Positions 10,851 to 21,630 are shown, counted from the stretch's first letter. The stretch is 64,000 nt of DNA from Diphasiastrum complanatum (GCA_029204225.1 CM055092.1:47646277-47710276); one strand, 5' to 3'. Numbers and translations: made by a program. The notes: generated from the sequence alone by a model not told the origin.

Positions 10851-11942
10851 TGGACGGGTTTGATAGATCAAATGATGGGTTTTCATTGGTTTGATCCCTT
10901 AGAGTTGCTTGTGTGTTTTCCTATTATGCAAATACAACAACAAGTAATTCCAATTAGAATGATAGAAATTCTTCAATTCTTACATAATCCAATGCAAATA
11001 AAAGCATTTACTTCTACTCATTCAATACTTATTGTTTGTAAGCTCAATCCAAGCCTACTTTTTGCAAGCTCAATCGAAGCTTAAGAGAAAACTACACCAA
11101 GCAATTTCCTAGTTTTGCCTCAATCCAAAGCAAAAATCAAAACAAATATTTATGTAAACTTCAACTAACTACTCAAGCTAATGTTTACATAAAGTTCCCA
11201 TTCCAATTCCAATTCCATTTGTCATTTCAAATTCAACACACACATTTCTCGCTTTCCTAATTCTTCAAATCCATGAAACTAGTGAATAAAAATGAACTAA
11301 TGAAGTTCTATGAAAACTTCACTCTTCAGATCTGTTTTTCAAATTTAACGTTTGAAAATCAAAACTTTAAAATGACAAAAAAAACATAGCTTCAAAACCT
11401 TTTTTATGCATATAGTTACACTACCTTTTCCTTCCAACATTGCCAGTAGGTAGAAAAGTATAACTAATGAAGTCCTTATGAAAAATTCACTTTCTAAATT
11501 TAATTTTCAGATTTATAGATTTGAAAAACAGAACTTCAAAATGAAAATCAAAAGTTCTAACACTTCATTTATGCAAAAGAAAACACTAGTTTTGATCGAA
11601 AACACTAGTTTTGATCAAAAACACAAGCTAGAATCAATCTTTTTCCAAAACAAACTTTTATGGATGTAGAGGAAGACTTCCTCTATAACCATTCCACAAA
11701 TCCTTTTTCAGAAAGATTCTAAACCAAAAGCCCACATTCAAACTTCTCTAACATAATAAAAAATCAGCCCCTAAACAATTCTATAAGCATCACTACTCTT
11801 TAACAAGAGAACTAGATTAATTGGGTACTTCAACTACAAGCTTCCTACTACTAGAAAAGCCAATAATCATCCCCAAAAAAAAATTAGTTTGTGAACTTAG
11901 TAGAACTTGAAGAAGGTTAGAAAGATTATCATCCTTTGTCTA
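10851..11942 (-). other. Gypsy leader between PBS and gag, noncoding
   Basis: AT-rich 1.1 kb with no convincing frame. On the minus strand it is the 5' leader of the gypsy gag. Short internal duplications such as the paired aaaacactagttttgatc at about 11580-11615 are visible. Confidence 0.5.
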
Positions 11943-11954
11943 GCTCTGATACCA
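11943..11954 (-). other. Primer-binding site (tRNA-iMet type)
   Basis: Plus-strand gctctgatacca, read on the minus strand as TGGTATCAGAGC, complementary to the 3' end of plant initiator tRNA-Met. It is separated by one base from the LTR end at 11956, which fixes the element's orientation and one LTR edge. Confidence 0.9.
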
Positions 11955-11955
11955 C

Positions 11956-13061
11956 TATTACAAATGAAGTCAAGAAGTCCTCCTAATCCAAAAGTAGTGC
12001 CTCCAAAGGTCCTCCAAGTAACCTGCAAGCTCCAAGATGCTCCCCAACACCAAGCTAGGATGCCTCCGCCTGTAAGTAAGGATCTTCAAGCCTCCATGGA
12101 TCTCTCCTCCACCTGTGTCCCTAATCTTAATCACAAAGGTAGATAACAAGTGGCCTCAAGTATTCACCACCCAACCATAGCTAGCAAGCACATACAATCC
12201 TACATCTAGGCTAATCTAGCACCCCCTTGCTAACCAATAACTAACCACAAGCATACCACCACACACCATAGCATACTCAAGATCCAAACCCTACTTATGT
12301 CCCATATCATCAGCAAGATCCAAACCCTAAGCATACTACACACCAGAAAACACTCTATACACTAGTAGTCACACTAGAGCATAAGCATACAAATAAGAGA
12401 GATATTTCCCCCTCCCAATGTGTGCCCTCCTCCCCTTATATAAATGGAAATTGGCACCCTCGAGTACACTATGGAGTTCCATGCACAACCAATGAGAAAG
12501 AGAGAGGCCTAGGGGTGTTAAAGAACGTTCGTAGGCTTATGGAAGGTCAAGAGACTTCTTCCATAACCTATGACTCTTTGAATGCTTTTCTTATGGGAGT
12601 TGGGATCTCAATGGACCCCTTGGAAGTGCGCCCTCCTACTAGGTCCCATTTTCCAAGTTGTGCTTGTATGCTTTGGTCCAAGACCAATAAAGTGATATGG
12701 TTCAAGGTTGAGGCCCAAGGTTTAGAAAAATAGCCAATACACCTATGGTAATGGCTTTCTAACACCTCACTAGGTTCCATACCTTTGGCCAAGAAATAAA
12801 CACCTATCTGCCCTTAACCAAGGACACTAGTACCTTAATCTAAAGGCACATACCCTTAATTATAACGATACCCCTTATCCAAGGGTGACTTGATTCCATA
12901 CCTCCGACCAAGGTATAGTCACTTGCATGTCCTTATCCAGAGGCACCTACCCTTAATCCTAAGGGCATCCCTTATCCAAGTGTAACTTGCCATTTAGCCC
13001 CCAACACTAAGTGGACATATAGAGGTCACTGAAGTACTGCTAGTTACATAGGTATGTAACA
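11956..13061 (-). mobile_element. Single LTR of the permuted gypsy element (about 1.1 kb)
   Basis: On the minus strand the LTR begins TGTTACATACC at 13061, directly after a purine-rich tract (TTTAGGGGGAAAGA), and ends TGTAATA at 11956, one base before the PBS. The near-inverted termini TGTTACA and TGTAATA support both edges. The LTR therefore acts as a 3' LTR for the integrase sequence on its right and as a 5' LTR for the gag on its left. It contains microrepeats of a ccttatccaagggt / cccttaatc type at 12800-13000. Confidence 0.75.
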
Positions 13062-13075
13062 TCTTTCCCCCTAAA

Positions 13076-14212
13076 CTTAAATTTTTCCTTGTAGGAAAAA
13101 ATTTAGAAAATTCTTCTGGAGATCAACCTCCTTTTTTCAGGTATCCTCTTCTTCCGATTTGCCCCTCCACCTGACTCAAAATTCCCGAAGCACTCTATTC
13201 CTTAGAGTTTTCTGTCGGCTATTAACAATCGCCTCAGGTTCAGCTGGTCCACTCGAGTACTCATCACGAAGGAACTGCACTAGATCTTCCACAAGGACTA
13301 GGGTTTCCCCAACCCCCAACGAAGGTTTCAACTTACTAATGTGAAAAACATGATGAATTTCAACGTTAGCTAGAAGGTCTAGTTTGTATGTGACCTTGTT
13401 TATCACTTGGATAATCTTTAAAGGGCCGCAATACCTAGGCGCCAACTTTGCACACTTACCAGTTTTCAAGCCCCTAGAGTGACTAGGGACCCTCAAAAAC
13501 ACTCAATCGTTGATCATGAATACCTTGTGCTTCCGAGATAGATCAACATAGTGCCTTGCCCTGTCTTGGGCACTTCTTATGCTATATTTAGCCAGCTGTA
13601 ACAATTCTTGCATATCCGCAAGGAAATCAGCTATGGCTTGCACTCTAAGGTTCTTCATGCCCCACTAGTGGAAGGTAATTTTTCAATTAGACTGCAGATG
13701 GCCCACATATGCTCATAGCATATCCTTCATCATCTCATTGGTCCTTTCCGTTTGACCATATGATTTCGGATGGTCTGTAGAACTCATACTTAAAGTTGTT
13801 TCCAACTTTTCAAACTCTACTTGTCAAAAATTATCAATAAATTTTGGGTCACGGTCACTGACAATATCGCAAGGCAGCCTGTATAGTCAAGAAAGCTTCT
13901 CAACAAAAAATGAGCTAGTTCTGAAGATTTAACAATAGTTTTTATTGGGATAAATTGAGCAAACTTCGTAAGTTTGTCAACAATGACCCAAATCGAATCG
14001 TGGCCCTTCCCTGTATGTGGAAGCCCAACCATAAAATCATAGATATACTTTCCCACTTTCGGTAGGAATATCTAAAGGATGTAATAGGCCACTAGCTTTT
14101 AGCCTCTTTGCTTTATTTAACTGGCACTTACCACATTCAAATACATAGGCCTCTACTTGACTTTTCATCTTAGGCCACCAGAATCAGCTAGATTGTGGTT
14201 GAGCCATAACTT
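13076..14212 (-). pseudogene. Ty3/gypsy integrase and C-terminal domain, degraded
   Basis: Minus-strand frames, 5' to 3': an FWWPKMKSQVEAYV segment with CGKCQLNKAKR (half of the HHCC zinc finger) at about 14100-14190; the core start VGLPHTGKGHDSIWVIVD with KLTKFAQFIP at 13900-14030; then, after gaps, KLAPRYCGPLKIIQVINKV and VFHISKLKPSLG at 13340-13450, the conserved integrase C-terminal module of gypsy pol. Stops and deletions remove most of the catalytic core. A polypurine tract and the LTR follow immediately, so this is the 3' end of a gypsy unit. Confidence 0.8.
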
Positions 14213-14330
14213 CTATACTAGATCTTGCTAATCAATCTAGAATCAGGTTATTGTGCTAATCATAAAGCTTAATTAGATCCATCATACTTGTGGACATTCC
14301 TCACACATATGAATTCTGGAAATTTTGTCA
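14213..14330 (+). mobile_element. 3' end fragment of a copia 5' LTR
   Basis: About 115 bp directly left of a copia PBS. It shares the pattern gtggaca..cc.cacac..atgaa with the end of the complete LTR at 18570-19823, so it is probably the truncated 5' LTR end of copia unit A. The boundary with the gypsy integrase near 14212 is approximate. Confidence 0.45.
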
Positions 14331-14343
14331 TGGTATCAGAGCC
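14331..14343 (+). other. Primer-binding site of copia unit A
   Basis: TGGTATCAGAGCC, complementary to the 3' end of plant initiator tRNA-Met, followed by about 760 bp of leader before the gag ATG. Confidence 0.9.
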
Positions 14344-15102
14344 AAATTGAGGCTTTGCATGCTAACATCTCTGATTGTACAAGAAATTGAGAGCTAATTC
14401 AAGCAAAAAAGTAGTTTTGCACTTTTTCTCACCTTTCTTTGAAGTGTATTTGGACCAAATCGAATTGGAACTGAATTTTCAGACCTGAATAGTGGTAGTA
14501 CGGAATTCTGGAATTCCGACGTGTGAAAATAAGAGATTTTCAGTCCCTTCTATCTCCTTGCTTGTAGATCCAAAGATAGTGGCGTTATAGCTTGATGGAA
14601 AGCTTATGATTTGTACTTTTCATAAAAATAAAAACCAAATCAATCTGATGTGTCTATCAAGAGTTATAAGCTCTTAAAGAGGATAGGGATAGGTCCAAAA
14701 TCTGACTGACAAGCATTTTGATTTGCTTCAACCTTGCTTTGCTTTGAATCCATTGTTTTGAGCATCCTACACAAGAAATCGAAGATCAACACTAAGCTTG
14801 AAGTAATTGAACACCCTTTGAGCCTTATGATTGCCAATAGTGTTTTCTTTTGAAGCATTTCACACGTGCCAAAAGTAGGATTCAAACTTGCCAAAGTGTC
14901 ACAATTCACTTTGTGTATCTGATCTATATAATCTTGTCTTGTGGAATATTTGAGATCCTTCTCAAATGCAGTTGCAAGTGTTTCACATAGAAAGGTAGAA
15001 TATCCTTGAAAATACCTATAGTGAAAGAGAGCAGCAACTTTAAGTCTGATTGGAACAAGCTCAAACATATTGCAGTCCAATAACTAAGAAGTCTTCATCT
15101 AA

Positions 15103-15880
15103 ATGGCACCTCTAGGAGGATATCTTCTAGAAGCAAATGAAAGACTAAATACTTCTAATTACTCAATTTGGAAGTTCAGAATGGAGTCTATTTTGATACT
15201 CCAGGATGTTATGGACATTGTGCTTGGTGTTGAGGAGAAGCCTCAAGCACAGGCTGAAATTCCAAGATGTTATGGACATTGTGCTTGGTGTTGAGGAGGA
15301 GCCTCAAGCACAGGCTGAAATTCCTAAGTATAGGAAGAGAGCTAGAATGGCTCTACATTTCATTAAGATGAATGTATCTTATGAAATTTTGAGAGAGATA
15401 GGATCTTGCACTACAACCAAAGAAGCTTGGGATGCACTTAAGTCCATCTATGAAGCAAATAATACTTTTAGAATACTCACTCTTAGAAATCAGATTTTCC
15501 AAAGTTTCTAAAAAAGTGAAGAGAGTGCATCAAACTATGTTCTGAGAATTAAAAATTTACAGAGAGCTTTCTTGTGTTGGTGTTACTATTAACCAAGATG
15601 AGCTAGTTCAAGTCATTTTAAATGGCTTGAAATATGACTATGATAATCTTGTTCAGTCTTTTGCCATTAAGGAGGAGTTGCCTAATCTAGAAACTCTCCA
15701 AGGAATTCTTATTTCTGAAGAATCTAGGCAAAGCTATAAACTGTCCAGGATGAACAAACTCGAGCATGCTGGAAGTGACAAAGCCCTCTTTCTCAAAGAC
15801 AAGCATAAAGGAAGGATTAAGAACCAGTTCTCTCAAGCATCCAACAAAGACAAAGCCAAAGATCGAGACAAAGATGGTAA
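15103..15880 (+). pseudogene. Copia unit A gag, broken by a tandem duplication
   Basis: The start MAPLGGYLLEANERLNTSNY is followed by YSIWKFRMESIL, the usual N-terminus of plant copia gag. A tandem duplication of about 65 bp at roughly 15203-15330 repeats the segment encoding DVMDIVLGVEE and shifts the frame. After it the UBN2/gag pattern continues: RARMALHFIKMNVSYEIL, TTTKEAWDALKSIYEA, then a stop (TAA, 15509-15511) where copia unit B has Gln, and a further frameshift near 15555. The C-terminus becomes Lys/Asp-rich and joins directly to integrase sequence at about 15890 with no zinc knuckle and no protease between, so the middle of the polyprotein has been deleted. Confidence 0.85.
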
Positions 15881-15889
15881 GAGGAAGTT

Positions 15890-16600
15890 GCTTTGTTATC
15901 TAAGGAGGAGTTGTGGCATAGAAGGTTGGGGCATCCTAACTTTAAATCTATGTCTTCTATGGTCAAGAAATTGAAGGCAATTGGTCTTCCAAAATTTCTT
16001 TCCAAAGATTTCAAGCCTTTTGAGGCTTGTGCTATTGCAAAATCACATAGAAAGCCATATCATAAGTCTTTTATCAAGACTACTCATCCTTTGGAGCTTA
16101 TACACTCGGATGTACATTTTTTCTCTTCTAAAAGTATGGGTGGTGCAACATGTTTTGTCACCTTTATTGATGACTTTACTAGATATACTTGGTTGTATCT
16201 ACTTTCTTCAAAGGCTATGGTTTTTTATCACTTCCTAATCTTCAAAGCTTATGTTGAGAAACAGTTTTCTTTCAAAGTTAAAGCTTTAAGATGTGATGGG
16301 GGAGGTGAATACATCTCCAACAAGTTTCATGAATACTGTGAATAGTGAAGGTGAAGGAATAAAGAGAGAGTTTTCTTGTGCTTATTCTCCATCTCAAAAT
16401 GGAGTTGCTGAGAGGAAAAACAGATCTTTATGTGAATGTGCTAAAGCAATTCGAGTCGAAGCTTCTTTGCCTATTGAATATTGGGGTGAAGCTATAAATT
16501 GTGCAAACTATTTGTGCAATAGATTACCTCACAATCACTTGTCGGAAAATCACCTTTTGAAGTCTTCTTTAAAAAGAAACCTAAGGTAGATCACCTTAGA
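15890..16600 (+). pseudogene. Copia unit A integrase
   Basis: The GAG-pre-integrase motif ELWHRRLGHPNFKSMSSMVK is followed by the integrase core: HSDVHF near residue 70 of the frame, FVTFIDDFTRYTWLYLL, then FKVKALRCDGGGEYISNKF near 16290-16340. A frameshift at about 16340 moves to another frame with EFSCAYSPSQNGVAERKNRS, the region that carries the last catalytic acidic residue in copia integrases. More frameshifts occur near 16560-16600. It is the most complete integrase on the plus strand in this half of the window, but not a single intact frame. Confidence 0.85.
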
Positions 16601-16608
16601 GTTTTTGG

Positions 16609-17106
16609 TTGTGCTTGCTTTGTTCATCTGCCTTGGAAACAAGGAAAAGAGATGATCCTAATTCTATTAAAGGGATCATGGTTGGATATGCATCCAACAA
16701 GAAAGCTTACAGAATCTATGTTCCCTCTACCTCAACTACAATTGAGAGTAGGGACGTTATATTCCATAAGGATAAAAAATACATTCTTGAGGAGGCCGAG
16801 TTCAAAGATTCTCACAAAGTTATTCCAATCATCACCCTTGAAGACTATCATGGAGAGATGGAGCCGAGAATTGAGGAGGAGTCACCTCGAATCTTTCCAC
16901 CAAGGAGATCTCAAAGAGAAAGATCCGAGCCTAGGAGGCTTACCTATGAAGATAGAGGCAAGCAAGTGGAAATCAACTCAACTAATTGTGCTTATTTTAT
17001 TTCTCATGAGGAGCCAAAGGATGTATATGATGCACTCAACTCAAAGGATTGGTACCTTGCCATGAAGGAGGAATATGATGCTTTGATGGCCAACAAGACA
17101 TGAGAG
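16609..17106 (+). pseudogene. Copia unit A integrase C-terminus and linker to RT
   Basis: An open frame covering the integrase C-terminal region (KGIMVGYASNKKAYRIYVPS, ESRDVIFHKDKKYILEE) and the acidic/basic linker with RIFPPRRSQRER, then NSKDWYLAMKEEYDALMAN, the conserved lead-in to copia RT. It ends at TGA 17101-17103 where Trp is expected (NKT-stop-ELVNLP). The next frame continues with no other change, so this is a single nonsense mutation. Confidence 0.85.
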
Positions 17107-18552
17107 CTTGTGAATCTTCCATCCAACAAGCACACCATTGGTTGCAAGTGGGTTTTTCGAGTCAAGTATAATCAAGATGGCACAATCAACAAGTACAAGG
17201 CTAGACTTTGTGCTAAAGGTTTTGCTCAAGTTTATGGACTTGATTATGAGGAGACTTTTGCTCCAGATGCAAAGATGGTATCAATTAGAATCATAATTTC
17301 TGTTGCTTGTTTTTTAAAATGGCAAGTTCTTCAATTAGATGTCTCTAATGCATTTTTAAATGGATATCTAGAAGAAGAGATTTATATGGATCAGCCCATT
17401 GGGTTCATCCATAACAAAGACAAAGTTTGCTTGCTCCTCAAAAGTTTATATGGACTAAAGCAAGCTCCAAGGTCATGGTATTCTCAACTTAACACCTCTC
17501 TTGAGTCACTAGGATTTAATCTTAGTAACTATGATTCTTCCCTATATGTCAAGTTTTTTGATAAATATAATGTCATCCTTCTTATTTATGTTGATGATAT
17601 CATTCTAACAGGAAGTTGTATCAAGTTAGTTGAGGAAACCAAGATTGCACTTGGAAAAGAGTTCAAGATGCAAGATCTTGGAAAAATTCACTACATTCTA
17701 GGATTAGAGACTGACTTTCGTAAAGATAAAGCTTTTGTATGTCAATCCAAGTATGCTCTTTCAATGTTAAAAAAGCTCAATATGTTAGATTGTAAGAGTA
17801 TAGAAACTCCTATGGAGCAAAATGTAAAAGACCCTAACGAAGGTGATGAAAGATCCTTCGTGGTCATCACACTTTTTAGGAGTCTTATAGGCTCCTTAAT
17901 TTGGCTCACAATATCTAGGCCTGACATAAGCTTTAGTGTTCATAAGTTGACCCAGGCTATGCAAAATCCTACTATTTATCATTGGAAAATGGCCAAGAGA
18001 GTGCTTAGATATATATCTTCAACTTTTGATTATGGTTTATTGTATAAAAGTGAAGATCTTTCTATTGTTGGTTATTTTGACTCGGATTTTGCAAGTGATA
18101 GAGCAAATTGAAAATCTACAAGTGCTTATGTCATATATCTTGGAGGAAACTTAATATCTTGGCTTTCCAAAAAGCAAGATACTGTATCACTCTCATCATG
18201 TGAAGCTGAGTATAAGGCACTCACTACAACAACAAAGGAAGTGCTTTGGATCAAAAGGTTACTAATGGAGCTAAAGATAATCATGGAAGAGGATCTACCT
18301 ATGATCATGTTTGACAACATTTCAGCCCAAGCCCTTGCCAACAACCCGATATTCCATGCAAGGAGCAAGCATATTGAAGTTGCACATCACTTCGTGAGAG
18401 AGAAGCTCATTGGAGGTGAAATCTACTTGGAGCACATCGACACATCATCTTGTATTGTTGATATGCTCACCAAACCTTTGAGCAAAAGTTCCTTCATCAA
18501 GCATAGAGCCAATCTTGGAGTAATACCAAGATCCATGTTCAAGTCAATATAG
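17104..18552 (+). pseudogene. Copia unit A reverse transcriptase and RNase H
   Basis: The frame from 17104 carries the full RT: GCKWVFRVKYNQDGTINKYK, ARLCAKGFAQVYGLDYEETF, QLDVSNAFLNGYLEEEIYM, LKSLYGLKQAPRSWY, and the catalytic IYVDDIIL at about 17588-17610. RNase H follows (GYFDSDFASDRAN, then stop TGA at 18109-18111 where Trp is usual, then KSTSAYVIYLGGNLISWLSK, SSCEAEYKAL, HARSKHIEVAHHFVREK, TSSCIVDMLTKPLS) to the final stop near 18552. Only the two Trp-to-TGA changes at 17101 and 18109 interrupt RT-RNase H, so this copy decayed fairly recently. The polypurine tract and LTR begin 10-18 bp later. Confidence 0.9.
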
Positions 18553-18569
18553 ATTGTTTTTAGGAGAAT

Positions 18570-19823
18570 TGTTGAAATGGAAAAATAATCCATCTTGACT
18601 TTAGGCTTGCTACAAATATTGTACCATGCAAGTATGTTGTTCATAAATGCAAAAAGCCAAGTTTGGCCTAGATAGAACTCGAGCTACATGGATATGTCAT
18701 ATCTAGAATGATGAGTACAACTTGCATATAGTTTGTAGACATAGAATTAGCAAAATTATGCTTGTAGAAACTCGTGGCAATTCACATGAATTAATTGTAA
18801 GTGATCCATAGTGATATGCAAGGCATGCACAAAGTGTAATGGACACATGCATGATGATTTGTACATTTCTAGTTAGAACTAGCACACTTGGAAAAAGTTG
18901 GTAGAGTTTCATGCATGAGAAGTGACAAATGTCACATAGACTCTAGTTTTCACTTTAGATGTCATTAAATGATAAATGGATGTGATGTGTAGCTCTCCTC
19001 ATATTTTGTGATGAAGAACCAAAGCTTTGTAGCTATCTCATGCCATTTTGGATCCACGCATTTTTTGCTTGTTATCTCTCTATCTTTTGTGAAGAATTGA
19101 AAAAGATTATCTATGTTAGATATAGGGGTCTTATGTTTTTTACATCAAGCATCTAGTTGTAGGATGTTGATAGGAACAAATTTGGCATAGATGGCAAATT
19201 ATGCATTTCCACTTGTAATGCCACTATTGAGCCAAAATAGAGTAAGAGGCTAAACTCGTGCCAATTAGAGTGTAGACAAGTGTAATGCTTTTGTTTGATG
19301 AATTCTAAGAGGTCCAATAGGATTTAGAGGTGGAACCATGTGAGGTCCAATAGGAATTTGAGGTGTGCTTGAATATAGTCCAATAGAATCAAGAGGTGCA
19401 TGGATCAATGGTCCAATAGGATTAAGAGGTGACAAAGTATGGTCCAATCATAGTTAAGCATAGTGGTAGCTCGTGGATCTACTAGTATCATTGTACTCCT
19501 CATTTTGAAGCTAATTGATTTGGTGATTATGTGGATTTTGAGTGTTATTGGATTTCTAGCTTTCTCTCTCTACCCGAGAGCTCATGATGGTTTTTCTCTC
19601 TCTACTCGAGGAGAGCAGCTTGTTTTTACTTAGAATATTTTTTGAATACTTCCCACATGTGTGAGTGAGAGTTGGAAGTGATTGAATGCATGTAGTAGTG
19701 TGTTTTTGCCATAGGATCTAAGATTGATCTTGAATATCAATCTAGTCTTGATCTTGGTGCATCTACACACCTTAGGAGATCACAAGTACATGTAGTGGAC
19801 AATCCACACGTGTGAAATCAACA
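18570..19823 (+). mobile_element. Complete copia LTR shared by units A and B (1254 bp)
   Basis: It begins TGTTGAAATGG right after a purine-rich tract (taggagaa) downstream of the unit A RNase H stop, and ends ...GAAATCAACA directly before the PBS at 19824. The inverted termini TGTTGA/TCAACA fix both edges. It is both the 3' LTR of unit A and the 5' LTR of unit B. It carries a 33-bp minisatellite at 19311-19449. Confidence 0.88.
19311..19449. repeat. 33-bp minisatellite inside the copia LTR
   Basis: Units starting at 19311, 19344, 19377, 19410 and 19441 each carry ggtccaatagga(a/t)t..gaggtg followed by a variable 11-12-bp spacer; the last is partial. The core is conserved and the spacers are not. 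Confidence 0.9.
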
Positions 19824-19836
19824 TGGTATCAGAGCC
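19824..19836 (+). other. Primer-binding site of copia unit B
   Basis: TGGTATCAGAGCC abutting the LTR end with no spacer. Confidence 0.92.
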
Positions 19837-20580
19837 TACCTAAGGTTACCATGCATTTTGATCCATTTAAGTGAAAACTACTCATCAATCTTGAGCTAGA
19901 AGTTGTCAAGGCCCATTTTCCTAGCTATCTTGTTCAATTTTGGATCAAAAGAGATCAAAAGGACATTGATTGGGTCTGACCTGGTACTGTACAGAATTAG
20001 GTGCTCAGACACGTGTGAGGAATATCCAATTTCAGTTTGGAAGTTCTCTCTCATGCTTGATCCATTTATCTTGCTTGATAGCTTGTTTTGAAGCTATTTT
20101 TGTCTAGTTTCTGATGCAATCAGTTTCATTCCATTTGGTTGAGCCAATCAGAAGGTATAAGCTTTTTGAAGAGGGTTAGGTAGGGCACCTAGACCTGGGT
20201 GGACACATTTGATTTGGTCAAGAGATTGCTTGGTTGATCCAAAATCACAGTTGTATGCTTACCAATCTCATCTATATGTGATCTAGGCACTGTTTTGAGA
20301 TCTTAGCCATTTTTTTTCATGCAATATCATTGTATTTAAGTCAAATTTGGTTTCTTAGTGTACTTCACACGTGCTAAGAGTGTTTGATCCTAACTTTGCC
20401 TATACTCCATCATTTGATGTGAAATAGATCTTGTTTTAGAGAGATTTGTGTAGCTAGTGAGAATCAATTCACAAATAGTTGCAAGATCTTTCATAGGAGG
20501 AGATAGTACTCTATTATTGGCTCCTATAGAGAGTGTGTAGCAACATATATTGTTCATCATTTGAGTTTTCTTCACTTCAA

Positions 20581-21357
20581 ATGTATTCAATGGGTTCATC
20601 CTTGTTGGAACCAAGTGAAACATTGTCCACTTCAAACTATTCAATTTGGAAAATGAGGATGGAGTCCATCTTGATCCTTCAAGATGTGATGGACATAGTT
20701 CTTGGACTTGAAGAAGAACCACAAGTTCTTCAAGAGGTTCAAAAATACAAAAAGAGAGCTAGGATGGCTCTCCACTACATTAAGATGAATGTCTCTAATG
20801 AGATATTGAGGGATATAGATACTTGTACAACAACCAAAGAAGCTTGGGATTGTCTCAAGACTATCTATGAGGCTAAGAATACCTCTAGGCTTCTCACTCT
20901 TAGTAATCAAATCTTTCAAAGTAGCCAAAAGAGTGATGAGAGTGCATCTAGTTATGTTTTGAGAGTAAAAGATATTCATAGAGAACTTGATTGTATTGGT
21001 GATTCCATCATTCAAAATGAGCTAGTTCAAGTCATTCTCAATGGCTTGAGAAGTGAATTTGGTAACCTTGTCCAATCCTATGCCATTAAGGAGGAGCTAC
21101 CAAGTTTGGAGGCTCTCCAAAGTGTGCTAATTTTAGAAGAATCAAGACAAGAGTACAAGATCTTGAGGATGGACAAGCTCTCTCTCACTCATAATGATGG
21201 CAAAGCTCTCTTTGCCAAGGATAAGCACAAAGGGAGGAGCAAGAACCCACATCAACAATCCTCAAGCAAGGACAAAGTCAAATCCAAAGACAAAGATGAG
21301 GAGGAAGATGATTCCTCTAATGCTTCATCATCCAATCTCAAGAAGAAGAAGATCTAA
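20581..21357 (+). CDS. Copia unit B gag (single open frame)
   Basis: Opens at ATG 20581 (a second in-frame ATG lies at 20590; the frame is also open from 20533). Sequence features of plant copia gag: TLSTSNYSIWKMRMESIL, RARMALHYIKMNVSNEIL, TTTKEAWDCLKTIYEAK, the UBN2 core with ESASSYVLRVKDIHRELD and VQVILNGLRSEFGNLVQSY, then a Lys/Asp/Glu/Ser-rich tail. About 258 residues, no stop. The tail ends in KKKKI and a stop without the expected CCHC zinc knuckle. The frame next to it resumes at the pre-integrase segment, so a deletion removed the zinc knuckle and protease. Clearly homologous to unit A gag but diverged, so A and B are not recent copies of each other. Confidence 0.85.
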   Translation: MYSMGSSLLEPSETLSTSNYSIWKMRMESILILQDVMDIVLGLEEEPQVLQEVQKYKKRARMALHYIKMNVSNEILRDIDTCTTTKEAWDCLKTIYEAKNTSRLLTLSNQIFQSSQKSDESASSYVLRVKDIHRELDCIGDSIIQNELVQVILNGLRSEFGNLVQSYAIKEELPSLEALQSVLILEESRQEYKILRMDKLSLTHNDGKALFAKDKHKGRSKNPHQQSSSKDKVKSKDKDEEEDDSSNASSSNLKKKKI

Positions 21358-21630
21358 GAATCTTATTAGTGTTGGCCAATTGCTTGATAATGGCCTTGAT
21401 GTAAAATTCAATGTTGATACTTGCACTATCAAGAAGAATGATGAGATACTTGCATTAGGATCTAGATTTGGAGGCATCTATAAACTAGATCCAAATGAGT
21501 ATGTGAATGCTTGTAATGTTGCTCTTGTGAACAAGCTCTCTATGGAGGAATTATGACATAGGAGGTTGGGACATCCCAACTACAAATCCATGCTCTCTAT
21601 GATCAAAGAAGCCAAAGCTATTGGCTTGCT
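21345..21630 (+). pseudogene. Copia unit B protease/pre-integrase remnant, cut by gypsy element C
   Basis: Carries KNLISVGQLLDNGLDVKF and FGGIYKLDPNEY, then MEEL-stop-HRRLGHPNYKSM; the stop (TGA, 21554-21556) replaces the Trp that unit A keeps in ELWHRRLGHP. The copia sequence ends at IKEAKAIGL at about 21630, where the gypsy C LTR begins. No copia resumes on the far side of gypsy C. Confidence 0.85.

Noticed and set aside
14331-14343. tRNA gene fragment
   Set aside because: The TGGTATCAGAGCC sites here and elsewhere lack a cloverleaf and lie at LTR ends; they are primer-binding sites.
19311-19449. CRISPR-like array (33-bp repeats)
   Set aside because: Conserved cores with short 11-bp spacers inside an LTR in a plant genome; no leader or cas genes. 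It is a minisatellite.
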